From assembly GCA_028023455.1 (NCBI GenBank), contig JAQFVV010006215.1, positions 9,693,950 through 9,757,949 on the forward strand: DNA of 64,000 nt, written 5' to 3'. Below are positions 50,277-62,280 of the stretch, one piece after another. A program made the translations under genes and the position numbers. The stretch's first letter is position 1. Every line of letters starts with the position of its first letter. The stretch comes from Epiperipatus broadwayi. Its lineage: Eukaryota > Onychophora > Udeonychophora > Euonychophora > Peripatidae. Under the pieces are notes generated by a model. That model ran no database searches, had not been told where the DNA came from, and saw nothing but the letters and a program-made list of their open reading frames with translations.

Positions 50277-50323
50277 CCATTTTCTATCATAGGCTTGCAA
50301 GATAAAGAAAAATTGTGATCTGC
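50277..50323 (-). CDS. GH20-like host gene, exon 'D' (most upstream exon in window)
   Basis: A 47-nt exon in minus orientation. The acceptor is a T-rich tract ending tttcttttag and the donor is gtaaga. It starts at codon position 1 and encodes ADHNFSLSCKPMIENG, the last Gly being split as GG|G with the exon at 44446. In GH20-type sugar hydrolases an ADHxF-like segment precedes the Cys-Pro-Gly-Thr strand, and that order is seen here. I found no convincing exon further right, so the N-terminal part, including the expected catalytic Asp-Glu pair, lies outside the window. The exon is short; its support is the exact phase match and protein continuity with the next exon. Confidence 0.75.
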
Positions 50324-50923
50324 CTAAAAGAAATATGTAAATATATAATCTATGTCATTAGTATTCCATATCCACTGCCAATTGGTTCCAAGCTTTAGCA
50401 TGGATACCTGAAATTGTGGATAATAGAAAATCTTTACATAATATACCAGCATGACATATATACACACATCTATGATATTATTTACTTGAAAAATTACACA
50501 CATTGATTAACAACAAAATAATTAAACAAACACACAAAAAAGGTAAAACAGACACATACATATGCACAGTATTTCAAGAACTCATGATCCAAAACATTTT
50601 TTTCTCTTTCACTCCTAAATCAATCACTTTTATTTTATTATATAAAAAGCATCATCATTAAATTTGCATTAGAATTATTTTAAATAGAATTCCATACAAA
50701 TGATACAGCATAAAATAATACTTCAATTTGATAGCAACCACAATAACTGACTATTACAAGAAATGAGAAAATAACAGAGATAATTCATGATGCTACACAT
50801 ATAGATGACTACTAAAATTTATAAATTTAAATTTATGAATTTCTAATTTATTTACTTTTTGAATCATGGATGGTGAATTTATGAAAAAGGAACAAACAAT
50901 GTATATTCATATACAGTATATAT

Positions 50924-52097
50924 AATTTTCTACTTGGTCATTTCCTATGTATTGATTTTTATTATAACATATCATACCATTTACACCTTTTTATACACTT
51001 TATCAATACTTTTATTTGTATTAAACTAAGAGTTTCGACTGTCCTGCAGTCCTCATCAGAGCTACAATATTCAAATATATAATTATACAATTATTACACT
51101 TATCCACATATTGATATACATAATTAAATACACAATATAAACAAAAATAATTATAAATTTTAATATGACCTTTATAAATAATCATTTCCCATTTTATTAC
51201 TTTACCTTTTAAATAATTTTATCAATATTTTATATTAATTTATTTTATATCACTTTATTTTATTTTTTAAAAATATTATTTAATATAATAATTATAACTT
51301 TAATATTTATTTTACTATTTAATGCATATTTTTATCATTTTTCTTATATTATAAAATCAACTTCTAATCTTGTCTTATTTTTATTAAATATTTCTATCAA
51401 TTAACTTTACCCACATTACAAATTATTTTTTTATTTTTTGTTTTTTATTACAAAAAATTATTTACCTCTTGTTAATTCTATTACCAAAACCCAACTGACA
51501 AAAAAAATAATTCAAAATTTGTATTTGTTTAAATGACAATAGAGGAAGTGTTAAACAAATACAAATTTTGAAATTTTTTTTTGTCAATTGGATTTTGGTA
51601 ATAGAATTAACAAAAGATAAGTAATTTTTTGTAATAAAAAAATTATTTGTAATGTGGGCAAAGTTAATTGATAGAAATATTTAATAAAAATAAGACAAGA
51701 TTAGAAGTTGATTTTATAATATAATAAAAATGATAATAATATGCATTAAATAGTAAAATAAATGTTAAAGTTATAATTATTATATTAAATAATATTTTTA
51801 AAAAATAAAATAAAGTGATACAAAATAAATTAATATAAAATATTGATAAAATTATTTAAAAGGTAAAGTAATAAAATGGGAAATGATTATTTATAAAGGT
51901 CATATTAAAATGTATAATTATTTTTGTTTATATTGTGTATTCAATTATGTATATCAATATGTGGATAAGTGTAATAATTGTATAATTATATATTTGAATA
52001 TTATAGCTCTGATGATGATTGCAAGACAGTCAAAACTCTTAGTTTAATACAAATAAAAGTATTGATTAGGTGTATAAAAAGGTGTAAATGGTATGAT
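50924..52097 (+). mobile_element. 1.17-kb near-perfect palindrome (snapback element)
   Basis: Arms of about 560 bp (50968-51532 and 51551 to 52097) are inverted copies around an 18-nt spacer. The 13-bp sequence atacagtatatat flanks it at 50911-50923 and 52098-52110. About 44 bp at the left edge are unpaired, as in the other snapback elements. The left arm (minus strand, 51062-51028) has CTGATGA, stem GACTG/CAGTC, GAAAC and a 3-bp stem III; the right arm has a decayed version on plus. No ORF. Confidence 0.75.
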
Positions 52098-52109
52098 ATA
52101 CAGTATATA

Positions 52110-53400
52110 TGTGAGTATTGTATATACATTCCAATAAATTTAAATTAAAATTTGAAAATCTCTTTAAAATGTTCATAGATTTTGGAGATAGTCCAGACTT
52201 GACTGAAATCAATAAGATAACTATTGTTTTATTAGTGAGAAAGACAGCAAGCACAAAAAGCATTTTACCAAAAAAATTTCTACTGTAATAATTTATAAAG
52301 AAAAGAAATATAAAAAATAGTAAAAATGATCCATTAAAAATTGAGGATCTAGAGTTTTTGCAAAATGGTATGAAAAAGAATTAATAATGATATAAAAAAA
52401 TAACATTGAGAATTGGCAAGGAAAGCTATAGAAAATAATAAGTCTCAAAAATATAAAACTTTGGTATAGAATGAAAAATTGGATTCAAAACTAAATAACA
52501 AGAGATGAAATGAAGATGTATTTCCATTTTGCTTTGGAATGTACATTATGAAAAAGCATTTGATGCTATAAGTATTTCCACAATAATTAAAACTTTGGGT
52601 AAACACAATATAGACTCAGGATATTGTCATATTCTGAAGAATACTTATCAAAATGCAACAAGATAGATTAGATTACATGCATGATACTAAGAGATTCACA
52701 ACAAAAAGGGACTATGACAGATTGATTCCATATTTTTAAAACTTTTTAGAGCAGTTTTACAAAAAGTATTTTATGGATTAAAATAGGAAGGTAAGGAAAT
52801 AAAAATACACAACTAAAGTAATGTTCAATGGATTTTCTCAGAAGAAAATAAAGATTGATAATCATCAATTAGAAAAAGTTAACTTCAAATACCTCAAATT
52901 ATTAATACAAATGGAAACATAATGGATAAAATTAATCATTAAACTTGGATGGAGGGCTATATGTTTGAAAAGGAAGAGGTGTTTACTAGCTCTTATTTAT
53001 GCATCTGAGATTTGGATACTCAACAGAAGAGCAATTTACAGATTTAAAAGCATTCAATGAAGTATGGGGAGATATATGTTGGAAATAACAAGAAGGAATC
53101 AAAAGCAAAGTAATTGGGTGAGAGAGCAAATAGCTATCATTCATATTATTGAATAAATCAAGAGGAGTGAAATGGATCTGGGTTGAACATAGTAACTAGC
53201 AAAAGATGATGATAGTTAATTGCTTCTAAAGTGAATACCAGAAGATTACAAAACATCTAGAAAGAGGTCATGTGTGAGATAGATAGATGAAATAAGAAAG
53301 TTTATTTGTGTGATGTAAAGAGAAGCCACAATTGAAGAAACTGGATTAAAAATAGAGAAATCTTCATTCTGCGATGGATTGATAATGACTGAAAATGATA
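52110..53400 (+). mobile_element. LINE family A fragment (degenerate)
   Basis: Follows the better copy from about 31090 to 33050 with deletions. Matches include gcaagcacaaaaagcattttacc, tatgaaaaagcatttgatgc, gactcaggatattgtcatat, atgttcaatggattttctca, and the end gatggattgataatgactga. Stops throughout. Confidence 0.7.
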
Positions 53401-55703
53401 ATATATGGTTAGTTGGGATGGCTATAGGCCAGTTACCTGGGGGAGAAAAAACTCCAAACTTGTTTAAAAAAAATTCAAATTTACTCATCTTGAATTCAAA
53501 TCTATGTTATGCACATGACAAGAAGATACAATGCCATTACTGTACAAGAGCTATCTATAGATATACATAGGAAAACAAATAGAACAGAGGTCAATTCTTG
53601 TTAATTATATCTATAAGAAATTTAAGAAAAATTTCTAGATAAAAATTTTTTACTTTCATATTTTTGACAAAGCAATAAATAATTACAAGGAATCATTTAA
53701 AAAAATATTTACAATTTCAGATATTGAATAAACAATTTATCAAATCAATAGCAAATAGCAATTCAAGTTCTAAAATAATAACAGCATAGCAACTTAAGTG
53801 GTTTATTTAAAAACAAAAAATAGTAAGATTTATAGAGCAATATGTATGTGTCTAATAAATACATAAAGCATAACCCAATTCAACTTTAAAACAATAAACT
53901 AAAGGAAAGTTTTAATAAACTAAATAATTTGAAATGGACAAAGAAAAAGAAATACAAGATAATAAAGTATTTAGATATACTGTAATTGTAAGCAGATCTA
54001 AGAAACACTTTATATAAAACCTAGTGAAAAAAAGGGATATATTCCCTCTGATTCTAAAGTTCTTTTTATTTATAAAATGACTAGCTTAAAATGCTTTTTA
54101 TCTAGAAATAGGAAATTATACAAATATATAAATGATGAAAATATTAAACAACATTCATAGTAAATGGTGTCATGGATTTAAAGAAAATTTTAGAAAGAAT
54201 TCAAATAATATCAATAGTAAGTATAAAAATTAATTTCAATACTATATAATGCAAAATGCAATAATAAAGGGATAAAAATATTTATTTTGAGAATTGAAAT
54301 GTAGCCATTTAGTATAAATACAATAAAAACAATGCATAAAATTATTTGCCCTCATAGAACATTTAATATGGCAAATCTCTGTATTCATTGAAAAAATGAA
54401 ATTTAAAGAACATCAAATAGTATATGATAGAGATAAAACACATAAAATAAATAATACCCAAGCATCTGTTTTTAATGACCATAATCAGAAATGTAATAAA
54501 AGGATTTTGTGTTCAACTTGTATAAATTAAAAATATTACATGAAAAGAAATATAATAAATATTAAAAAAAGGGGAAAAAAAGTTATATTTATTAATTCAA
54601 CAAGGTAAAAGTCATAAAGCATGGAGAAGGTAATGTGAAATAATGCATTATGAAGATTAATATATTCATTTTAATATTGTATGCTGCTAAAAAGGATTAC
54701 ATCAAAGCAGAAGTCTATAAACTTTTCTGACTGTGGGTGATATGAGCTTCTGGAGATCTCTATCAGGCTGCATAATAAAAAATGTTTTACTTCCTGATAT
54801 ATGAGATATTCATAATAAAATATGATTATGCTGGAAACCAACTTTCTACTTTCAATGAATTTTCAAGAAATAAGCTTTAAAATCTGTTTTTTACAATTTT
54901 AGGATGTCTGACATATATGTATGTGTGGGTGTGCGTTTATGTGTCACCACTCACAAATGGCTAAATACTATCTACACAGATTAAAAAAAAAAAAACACAT
55001 GCTCTCAAACACATATTGTTTATTTACATCATTTGACATTGGGGCAAAAACAATTTTTTAAATCTTATATTTGTGCAATGTCACAGACTGTACAAATCAT
55101 CAAGGACTATAGTTTGCCTATCCTTGAATTAAAGTAACTAAAAGCACTTTTTACATTTATTTATTACGTAATGTTAGGTTTTGTTAATTATCTATATTTG
55201 TCAGGTGCTGTCTCAAGCTGACGGCAGGCTCACAAGTGGTGTATAATAGATGGCCTTTAGATATGAAGATCAAGTATCTATAACAATAAACACTGCCCAA
55301 CCAAGAGCTCCAACTCCTGCTGCCTTGTATGACAGAATGTTGGTTCATCAAAGTTAGGTATTGTTTTTGATATAAAATTTTTTCTGTCTCTCTTTTCCTT
55401 CATCATTCAATTAAGTTATTGTAGCGCCAAATCATCATGGATCCCTCATTCCAATCGGACATCTTATATTAAGCATAGTAATGTGACTGCGTGTTGAGCA
55501 ACAAAATTTCTATCCTTTAATTGACTCCAGTCTTTTTTTTTAAGCTCAAGATCTAGAGAATTAACAAAGCAACGACAGGCTTAATATGCTAGTACTTAGT
55601 TGTGATCTTTTCTTGAGACAGTACAATCACTGAGTCAATTTGGACATGGATTTTAAAGAAGAAGACATTTTTGTGGGCAAAGATTTATGTTTAGGCAGCC
55701 CTA
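53401..55703. other. AT-rich sequence, no supported feature
   Basis: A less AT-rich patch at 55200-55350 is not recognised. The rest is plain AT-rich DNA. Confidence 0.5.
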
Positions 55704-56110
55704 TTTAGGGATCCATCACCTACTACAGAAGTGGAATATAAACCACTAAACATCAAATGATCACTATTTTTTATGGTAGCACATATCTGTTATTAAAACA
55801 GGCAAAACTCTCCAACCAGAGTAATCAATGGATGCCAGAAGGCTTGTACATAAAATCCCCATCTAATGCCTACTCATCCAAATTTAGGGATCCATCACCT
55901 ACTACAGAAGTGGAATATAAAGCACTAAACATCAAATGATCACTATTTTTTATGCTAGCACATATCTGTTATTAAAACAGGCAAAACTCTCCAACCAGAG
56001 TAATCAATGGATGCCAGAAGGCTTGTACATAAAATCCCCATCTAATGCCTATTCATCCAATATCCCCAGACTAGTTTCTGGCTTGTGGCCTTCATCAGTG
56101 ATATCCTAGA
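55704..56110 (-). repeat. Tandem 179-bp repeat with hammerhead-like end
   Basis: Two units (55704-55882, 55883 to about 56058) start tttagggatccatcacctac and are nearly identical. The adjoining segment (56060-56110, minus strand) has CTGATGA, A, GGC-CACAA-GCC, A, GAAACTAGTC, hammerhead-like with a mismatched base of stem II. A related unit with an inverted tail is at 20499-20695. Confidence 0.7.
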
Positions 56111-56329
56111 AAAGGTTGTCTAAAAATGGTCTAGCTCAAGTCTAGCTAGGTAGTTGCACTTAGTGGATTGCACATTTCAGCAATAGAAAAAATAAGAATA
56201 GTAATAATAATATCACTAATGATAAAAGTAAAAGACAGTGGTAGTACTAAAGGTAAAAATTATAAATCCATTTTTTTCCTAAATAATGTACATGGAAAAT
56301 ACAAACTTCATTTGATACAAACCCTTCAA

Positions 56330-59160
56330 AGGCAGAAAGAACTGTACTGGTGACTTTAAAAAGCTGTCAAGATTTGAAATCAAAACAAGCTCTCGGTGAA
56401 ACTCATCCCCTAGAGAAAGGAAGTTTAATAAAAGAGATGAGTAGATAAAATTATTTTGGAAAGGCAGTTCAGTCAATGAAAGGAGAAGGCATAGTATCGG
56501 ATTTGCTGTAAAGTCTAATATCTTATATTATTGGAATTCTTCAATGTATCAATGAAAAGCTAATGGTGTTATAACAATGTGCACAAAAGGCCTTACTCTT
56601 ATTTTAATGCCTATGCTCCAATCTTAAATTCAGACAACTCAGGAAAGGAAAGCTTTTATTCCTTATTAGATAGCATTATTATAGTAAAACCATTAAATAA
56701 TCAAATTTTTCTTTTTGGAAACTTTAACGCATATGCTGCCACAAATAGTAGACTGACTAAAAATTATTGAAAATAATGGTGTTGAATTTATACACATTTG
56801 GGTTGACTATTCCAAATACTTTGTGTAAGCAGCAAAACCATTATAAAGGATCATGGATGCATTTATCCTCAAAATACAATGATATTTAATAGATTACATT
56901 ATAGTTAGCAGTCAGAGAATAAAAGAAGTTCATATTATACTAGCAGTTACAAGCATAGTTTGTTGGACAGATCATAGATTAGTATGCTCCAAGATTTAAA
57001 ATGAGTGGCATTAAAAAAGTAGATATTATTTTAATCATATTCACAAGAAAATTGATGCTCATTTTTTAGAAGAATCTACTATATCTACTAAATTTCAACA
57101 GCTATTAAGCATTAAAATTGTTAATGTGGATCTATAGAATTATAAAGTTACTGAAGCATGGAATTCCCTTAAAGAATGTGTTTGGAAACAAATAAATCTA
57201 TTTTTGGGTTCATTAAAAAGAAGAATCATAACTGGTTTTTTGACAATGATATTATTATTAATGATTTAATTAAAAAGAAACATGGCATTTTCTGCTTGGC
57301 AAAGTAATAGATTTAATGTGGAACTTCGCAATAAATAGAAAGATCTGAAGGCAGAAATTCAATGAATGATAAGATTTGAAATGATTGGTGGATTAAAACT
57401 GTATGAAGGTACAGACATGTGCTGGTCATGGGCATTCTAGTTTTTTTTTTTTTATTACATTAAAAGTAACATATCGACCTCAGAATCACAATCCTATTAA
57501 ATTTGACAATCTTATATGATGACAATGATATTTTGAAAAATAAAAAGAATATTTTGATCATCTTTTGAATAATGATATAAAAATTGAGATAACTTTTAAT
57601 GAAATATTAACTTTATCTAATTTAGATTTGGACAAAGATATCCAACTTATTAAAGTCAAAACAGTTCTTTGTAATCTTAAAAATGGAACGGCTGCAGGTT
57701 CTTATCAAATATTCGAAGATGTTTTAAAATGTTGATGATGGGTTAGATTCAAAAATATTGCAATTTTTTAAGAATATATATGGACCCATGAGGTTGTGAC
57801 ACCCAATCTTAAAGATGCTTTTATTGTTCCCATTTTTAAAAACAAGAAGAATAGATAAGATTGTAGCAATTATCATGAAATATGATTATTATCCCTACAA
57901 CAAAGGTACTTTCAAGAATTTTATTATAAGTTGTTAAACAATTATAATAGATGAATAATTACCAGAGACCCAATGAGCTTTTAGAAAATCAAGAAGCACT
58001 ACAAACATGGTTTTTATTGCCAGACAAATATAAAAAAAAAAAGTGTTAAGAACATGTGTTTATTGATTTGGTCAAGGCATTTGATTAATAGGACAGATCT
58101 ATGGCATTGTTTAAAATTACTTGATTGTCCTCCAAGATGTATTCATATTATACAGTTTCTACATGCTAGAATGGAAGGAAGTGTTATTACTATAGATAGA
58201 AAATGTGAGGCATTTGAAATAAAAGTGATATTCAAAATATATACCTATTCCAACATTGGTTGTCTTCAATTTTTATGACAGTGGTCTTTGAAATTGTTTA
58301 TAGGCAATTTAATCAAACAGGTATTCACGATATGATACACATTTGATGGTGAAATTTTTAATCTGAATTGATTAAAAGCAAAAACAAAAACTACTTATTG
58401 GGTTCTGGATTTACAGTATGCTGACGATTATGCTATTTTTGCCAGTTCAAAATATTTATAGAATGTTCTTAATGTTTTGAATACAACTTATAAATATCTC
58501 AGCTTATTAATTTATATTCAAAAAACTCAAGTTCTTTATCAGCCAGTGATAGAAGAAAAACCCTCAGCAACTTTTAGCGTGAAAGATGATCAATTTGAAA
58601 ATGTAAATCAGTTTAAATATCTTGATAATTTTATAAGTAGAAAGGTGGACTTAGAAGTTGAGATTTAACACAGACTCCAATGTGCTGCTGTTGCCTTTAT
58701 CAACTTAAAAAATAAAATATCTCATCATAAAGAAATACCTACTGCAACTAAATTAGCTATATATAAAGCTGTTATTTTATCTAATTTATTGTGATTTCAT
58801 TGAGTTCACTACTGTTAAATACCTTAATTGGATTGACATTTAAAGTAAATGAACAATGGAAGACTTCCTAAAAGAATGTTTTATGAACTTGAACATGGCT
58901 TTCAAAGGAGAGGAAAATCTCATTTACAATATAAATAATATTTTTAAGACATTCTAAAGAAGTGCAATGTCAATTTTTTTCCATTGGGAAGATATAGCAG
59001 AGAATAGAATGCATTAGAGAGCTACAAATTGATATGGTATTGAAGTATTCCAGAAAAAAAACTTTTCTGCTGAGGAAGCTAAAAGACAACATTGTAAAAT
59101 ATCAAATAATCAGAAAATTGGACTGGCATATGTAACGTGCATAGAAACCATAAAAATCGT
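56330..59160 (+). mobile_element. LINE family B copy, degenerate
   Basis: Endonuclease pieces: LFWKG-type and RRHSIGFAVKSNI near 56440-56520, then FNAYAPILNSDNSGKESFY and IFLFGNFNAYA at 56600-56740. RT pieces: NRTDLWHCLKLLDCP and FLHARMEGSV at 58085-58190, and a LQYADDYAIFAS box at about 58405-58450, then KTQVLYQP and QFKYLDNFI. A C-terminal tail ends in a pyrimidine tract near 59170. Many stops. The style suggests an L2/CR1-like lineage. Confidence 0.7.
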
Positions 59161-62100
59161 TTTTAGAATCTTTTTTTTTTCTTTCTCTCTTCTTTCTCTT
59201 AATTCTTTTCTTCTTTTCTTTTTTTTGAAGTTGAAATAGTCATACTCATTTATAAGTGGCAGTTATTATCATTATTATGCTATTTTTATATATACATTAT
59301 ATTAATAATTTTAACGGGATTTCCCCAAATATTTTCAATTTTAGCTTTGGTGTAACTAGGTAATGAGACAATTAAAACTAGCATTTGCAAACTAAAATCA
59401 TGACATCTAACAGTAGTATTTGTCTAATTAATCTTTAAGCTAAAAATGGAACCACTTATCCTTTATGTCCTAGCTTTATATAAGGAAGGTAGATCAGACT
59501 TAAATACTTTATTTGTGTAAAAATTGGCAATATCACATCATAATTATTTTCACAAATAAATATGTCTCGTATAATCTGTACTTTATCTAGTTACATCATA
59601 GCTAAAATTTATCTAAAAAATACACAGACAAAAACTATTAAAATTATTAATAATGTATTTATATTTTGAAGACAATGAAAATCTAATTATTACCAACAAC
59701 TCTTTACAGTTTCATTTACTCATAAAACTACTTAGGAAGATATAAAAATGTGCTGTTTCCACACATAAATCCTTAATATCTTCTCTACCTTCTTCAATAA
59801 ATCTCTTAAAACAATTTCATTTTTAAGTTTAAAGATAGATTAGACAAACAACTATTACTAAATGGGATGATTTCAGTTGGCAATGTTACATTTTATTTGA
59901 TACTTTGCTTCATTATACATAGCTAAAATTTATCTAAAATATATGATCAGAAATTCCATTAAAATTATTTAAACATATATTTTACAGCCCATAAAAAAAT
60001 CTTCTAATTATTATAAATATATAATAAAATATTTTTCATAGAATTATAATTTCAATATAAGTCTACATGATTAGCATATGCAAATATCTCTGTGATAAAA
60101 AAAAATTCTAATTTAAAACAAAGAGCAAGCAGCATGGTAACAATAAGAAGATAGTAGAAGCACAATGATGAATTAATGCCTTTAAGCATGTGTGCTAGAC
60201 AAGCATAAAAGAAAACTTTGAGGGAGAATGATTATTGTCGACTAAAAGCAAATATTAAATTGCCAGAACAGTAATTGCTTCTGAAAGCTTATATATATAT
60301 TGTAGCCCTTGGGTTTGTCCAAGACTCCATTTTTTGAATTAAATATGTAGAGATGTTTAATAAAAATTTTCCTCATAGTTTGTATTTTTTTTTCTTCAAT
60401 AGACAAACTTTCTAGCCAAGGCTAGGTTTGAACCCATATTCATAGGGATTGCATATGTTTTACTTGGTAGGCAATCTAAACATTTGTCATTAAAAGATTT
60501 CTAGGCAAAAGATTGTTTTATTCAATGTTAATTTATGGGACAATTTAATATTAAAGATATAATTTATTAGATGGGCAATATTTATACATCATTTAATAGT
60601 TGGAGTGAAAAGAAGAGAGGGGGATGCGTGATTTATAAAACTACGTTAGAGAGTGGAAATAGATAGTCATAGTTTTACACTGCCAGGTTAGAACAGTTCA
60701 TGAAATTAAATTGTAAAAAAAATAATAATAATAATTAAGGATTAGAATATTAAATGATCGGTTTAATTAAGAATTGTATATGTGAAAAAGGCGTGGGTGT
60801 ATTTAATCTAGTTGCGGATTTTAATCATAAAGCTCACAATTAAATAATTATTCCGTGCGTGAAGAACTTCTCTAAAAAAGAAATTAATTCGTTTTAATAG
60901 TTTATTCTTAGCAGCCAAAATTTCAGTCAAGATTCTGGGTTTGAAGTTGGGCTGCTATACATTTTTTTTATTATTATTAAAGAAAAAGTAAAAAGGGGGA
61001 GAAAAAGGAGCTTTCTCTCATTTGTGTTGTTATTTGAAGGGATTCTCACAGAGTAGAGTTACTAAAATAAATCATTAGAGTGATTTAATGATGTCTCTAT
61101 GGCACAGGAATTTAAGTTTAAAATTAATTGGTGATTATATTAGAATGCAGATATGAATTTGGCAGATGGTTTTTCAAGAGTCAGAAAGTTAAGATAACCA
61201 GAGAGAAAAAGAAACAATAGGCAATTAATCAGGAAAACAGACTGACCAGACATTTGAAGGGTCAATGGAAGGTCACGTTGGGGGGAGGGAGTGAAAGAGA
61301 GCAAGACACTATAAGAGCCTTGCTCTTTTGTGGAGGGGGTAGCTGCTCTATCTGAATCTCTCTCTTGCAAGTTCTCTTATCATCGGTTTTAAGAGAAGCT
61401 TGGCTGAAAAAGTTTAAAAAAAAACATTTTTTTTTAAGAAAGAGAGAAAAAGAAAATCGTTTATTGTTAATTATTTCGTCTGTCTCTTGAAACAAAACTT
61501 TGCCAAATTTAATAATATAGAAAAAGAAATGACTCTCGTGTAAAGTTTAAGTTAGGTGCACATCTATCCCTGGAAATTAATCAACGTCATGACTGTCTCC
61601 ACTAATTTATCATAAATCTGCAAATAGTAAAATTTAAACTACAGAAATTAAGAAAGTCTAAATTTTGATTTTTTTATATAAAGCATTAAATCTGAACGCT
61701 ATAATTTCATATAAAGCATTAAATATGAATATTAAGTGAATTGAAAAATACAACAAGAAGTGGACTTATATATTTAAAAATTAAAACAAGTTCTATTCAG
61801 CTGTAATCCACAGAAACCAAAATGATGAAATCTCAGCAGCGTAAAAACTTTATACCTTTTGGCATAGGAATCGAACTCTATCACAAGGACTCTTTCCAAA
61901 TAAACTCATGTTCACACACAAACAGATCAAAGAAGAAAAAAAAAGGAAGAATGGAAACCAGAAACCTGAAGGACATTTCCGGAGAACTATTTAAGTATAT
62001 TTTTATATTTGATATTCATGTAGAACATTTAATTTTAAAAAAAAGAAAGGAAAAGAATTTTTTTTTTTTTATTTATCATATATATCCATTTAAAATTAAT
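59161..62100. other. AT-rich sequence, no supported feature
   Basis: A pyrimidine-rich tract at 59170-59230 and a less AT-rich patch at 61140-61400. No coding or repeat call is possible. Confidence 0.5.
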
Positions 62101-62107
62101 CCATGTA

Positions 62108-62280
62108 TGTGCCTATTAAATGCTTTCATTATTATTATTATTATTTTGGAGGTAGATGAAATTAATATCAAATCATTTTAAATGTGCCTGTTAAATGCTT
62201 TTATGATTATTATCATTTACGGGTAGATGAAATTAATGCCAAATCATTCTGTATGTGCCTTGTTTTAAATGCTTTACATT
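62108..62280 (+). repeat. Imperfect tandem repeat of about 71-75 bp
   Basis: Units start tgtgcctattaaatgcttt at 62108, 62183 and 62254, each with a shared gtagatgaaattaat segment in the first two. The third unit is partial. Confidence 0.7.

Noticed and set aside
55200-55350. Less AT-rich patch as an upstream exon of the GH20-like gene
   Set aside because: No frame gives GH20-like sequence, and no acceptor/donor pair fits phase 0 before ADHNF.
61140-61495. Two overlapping minus-strand ORFs near 61.3 kb
   Set aside because: Low-complexity Ser/Leu/Pro composition from purine-rich DNA; no domain or splice support.
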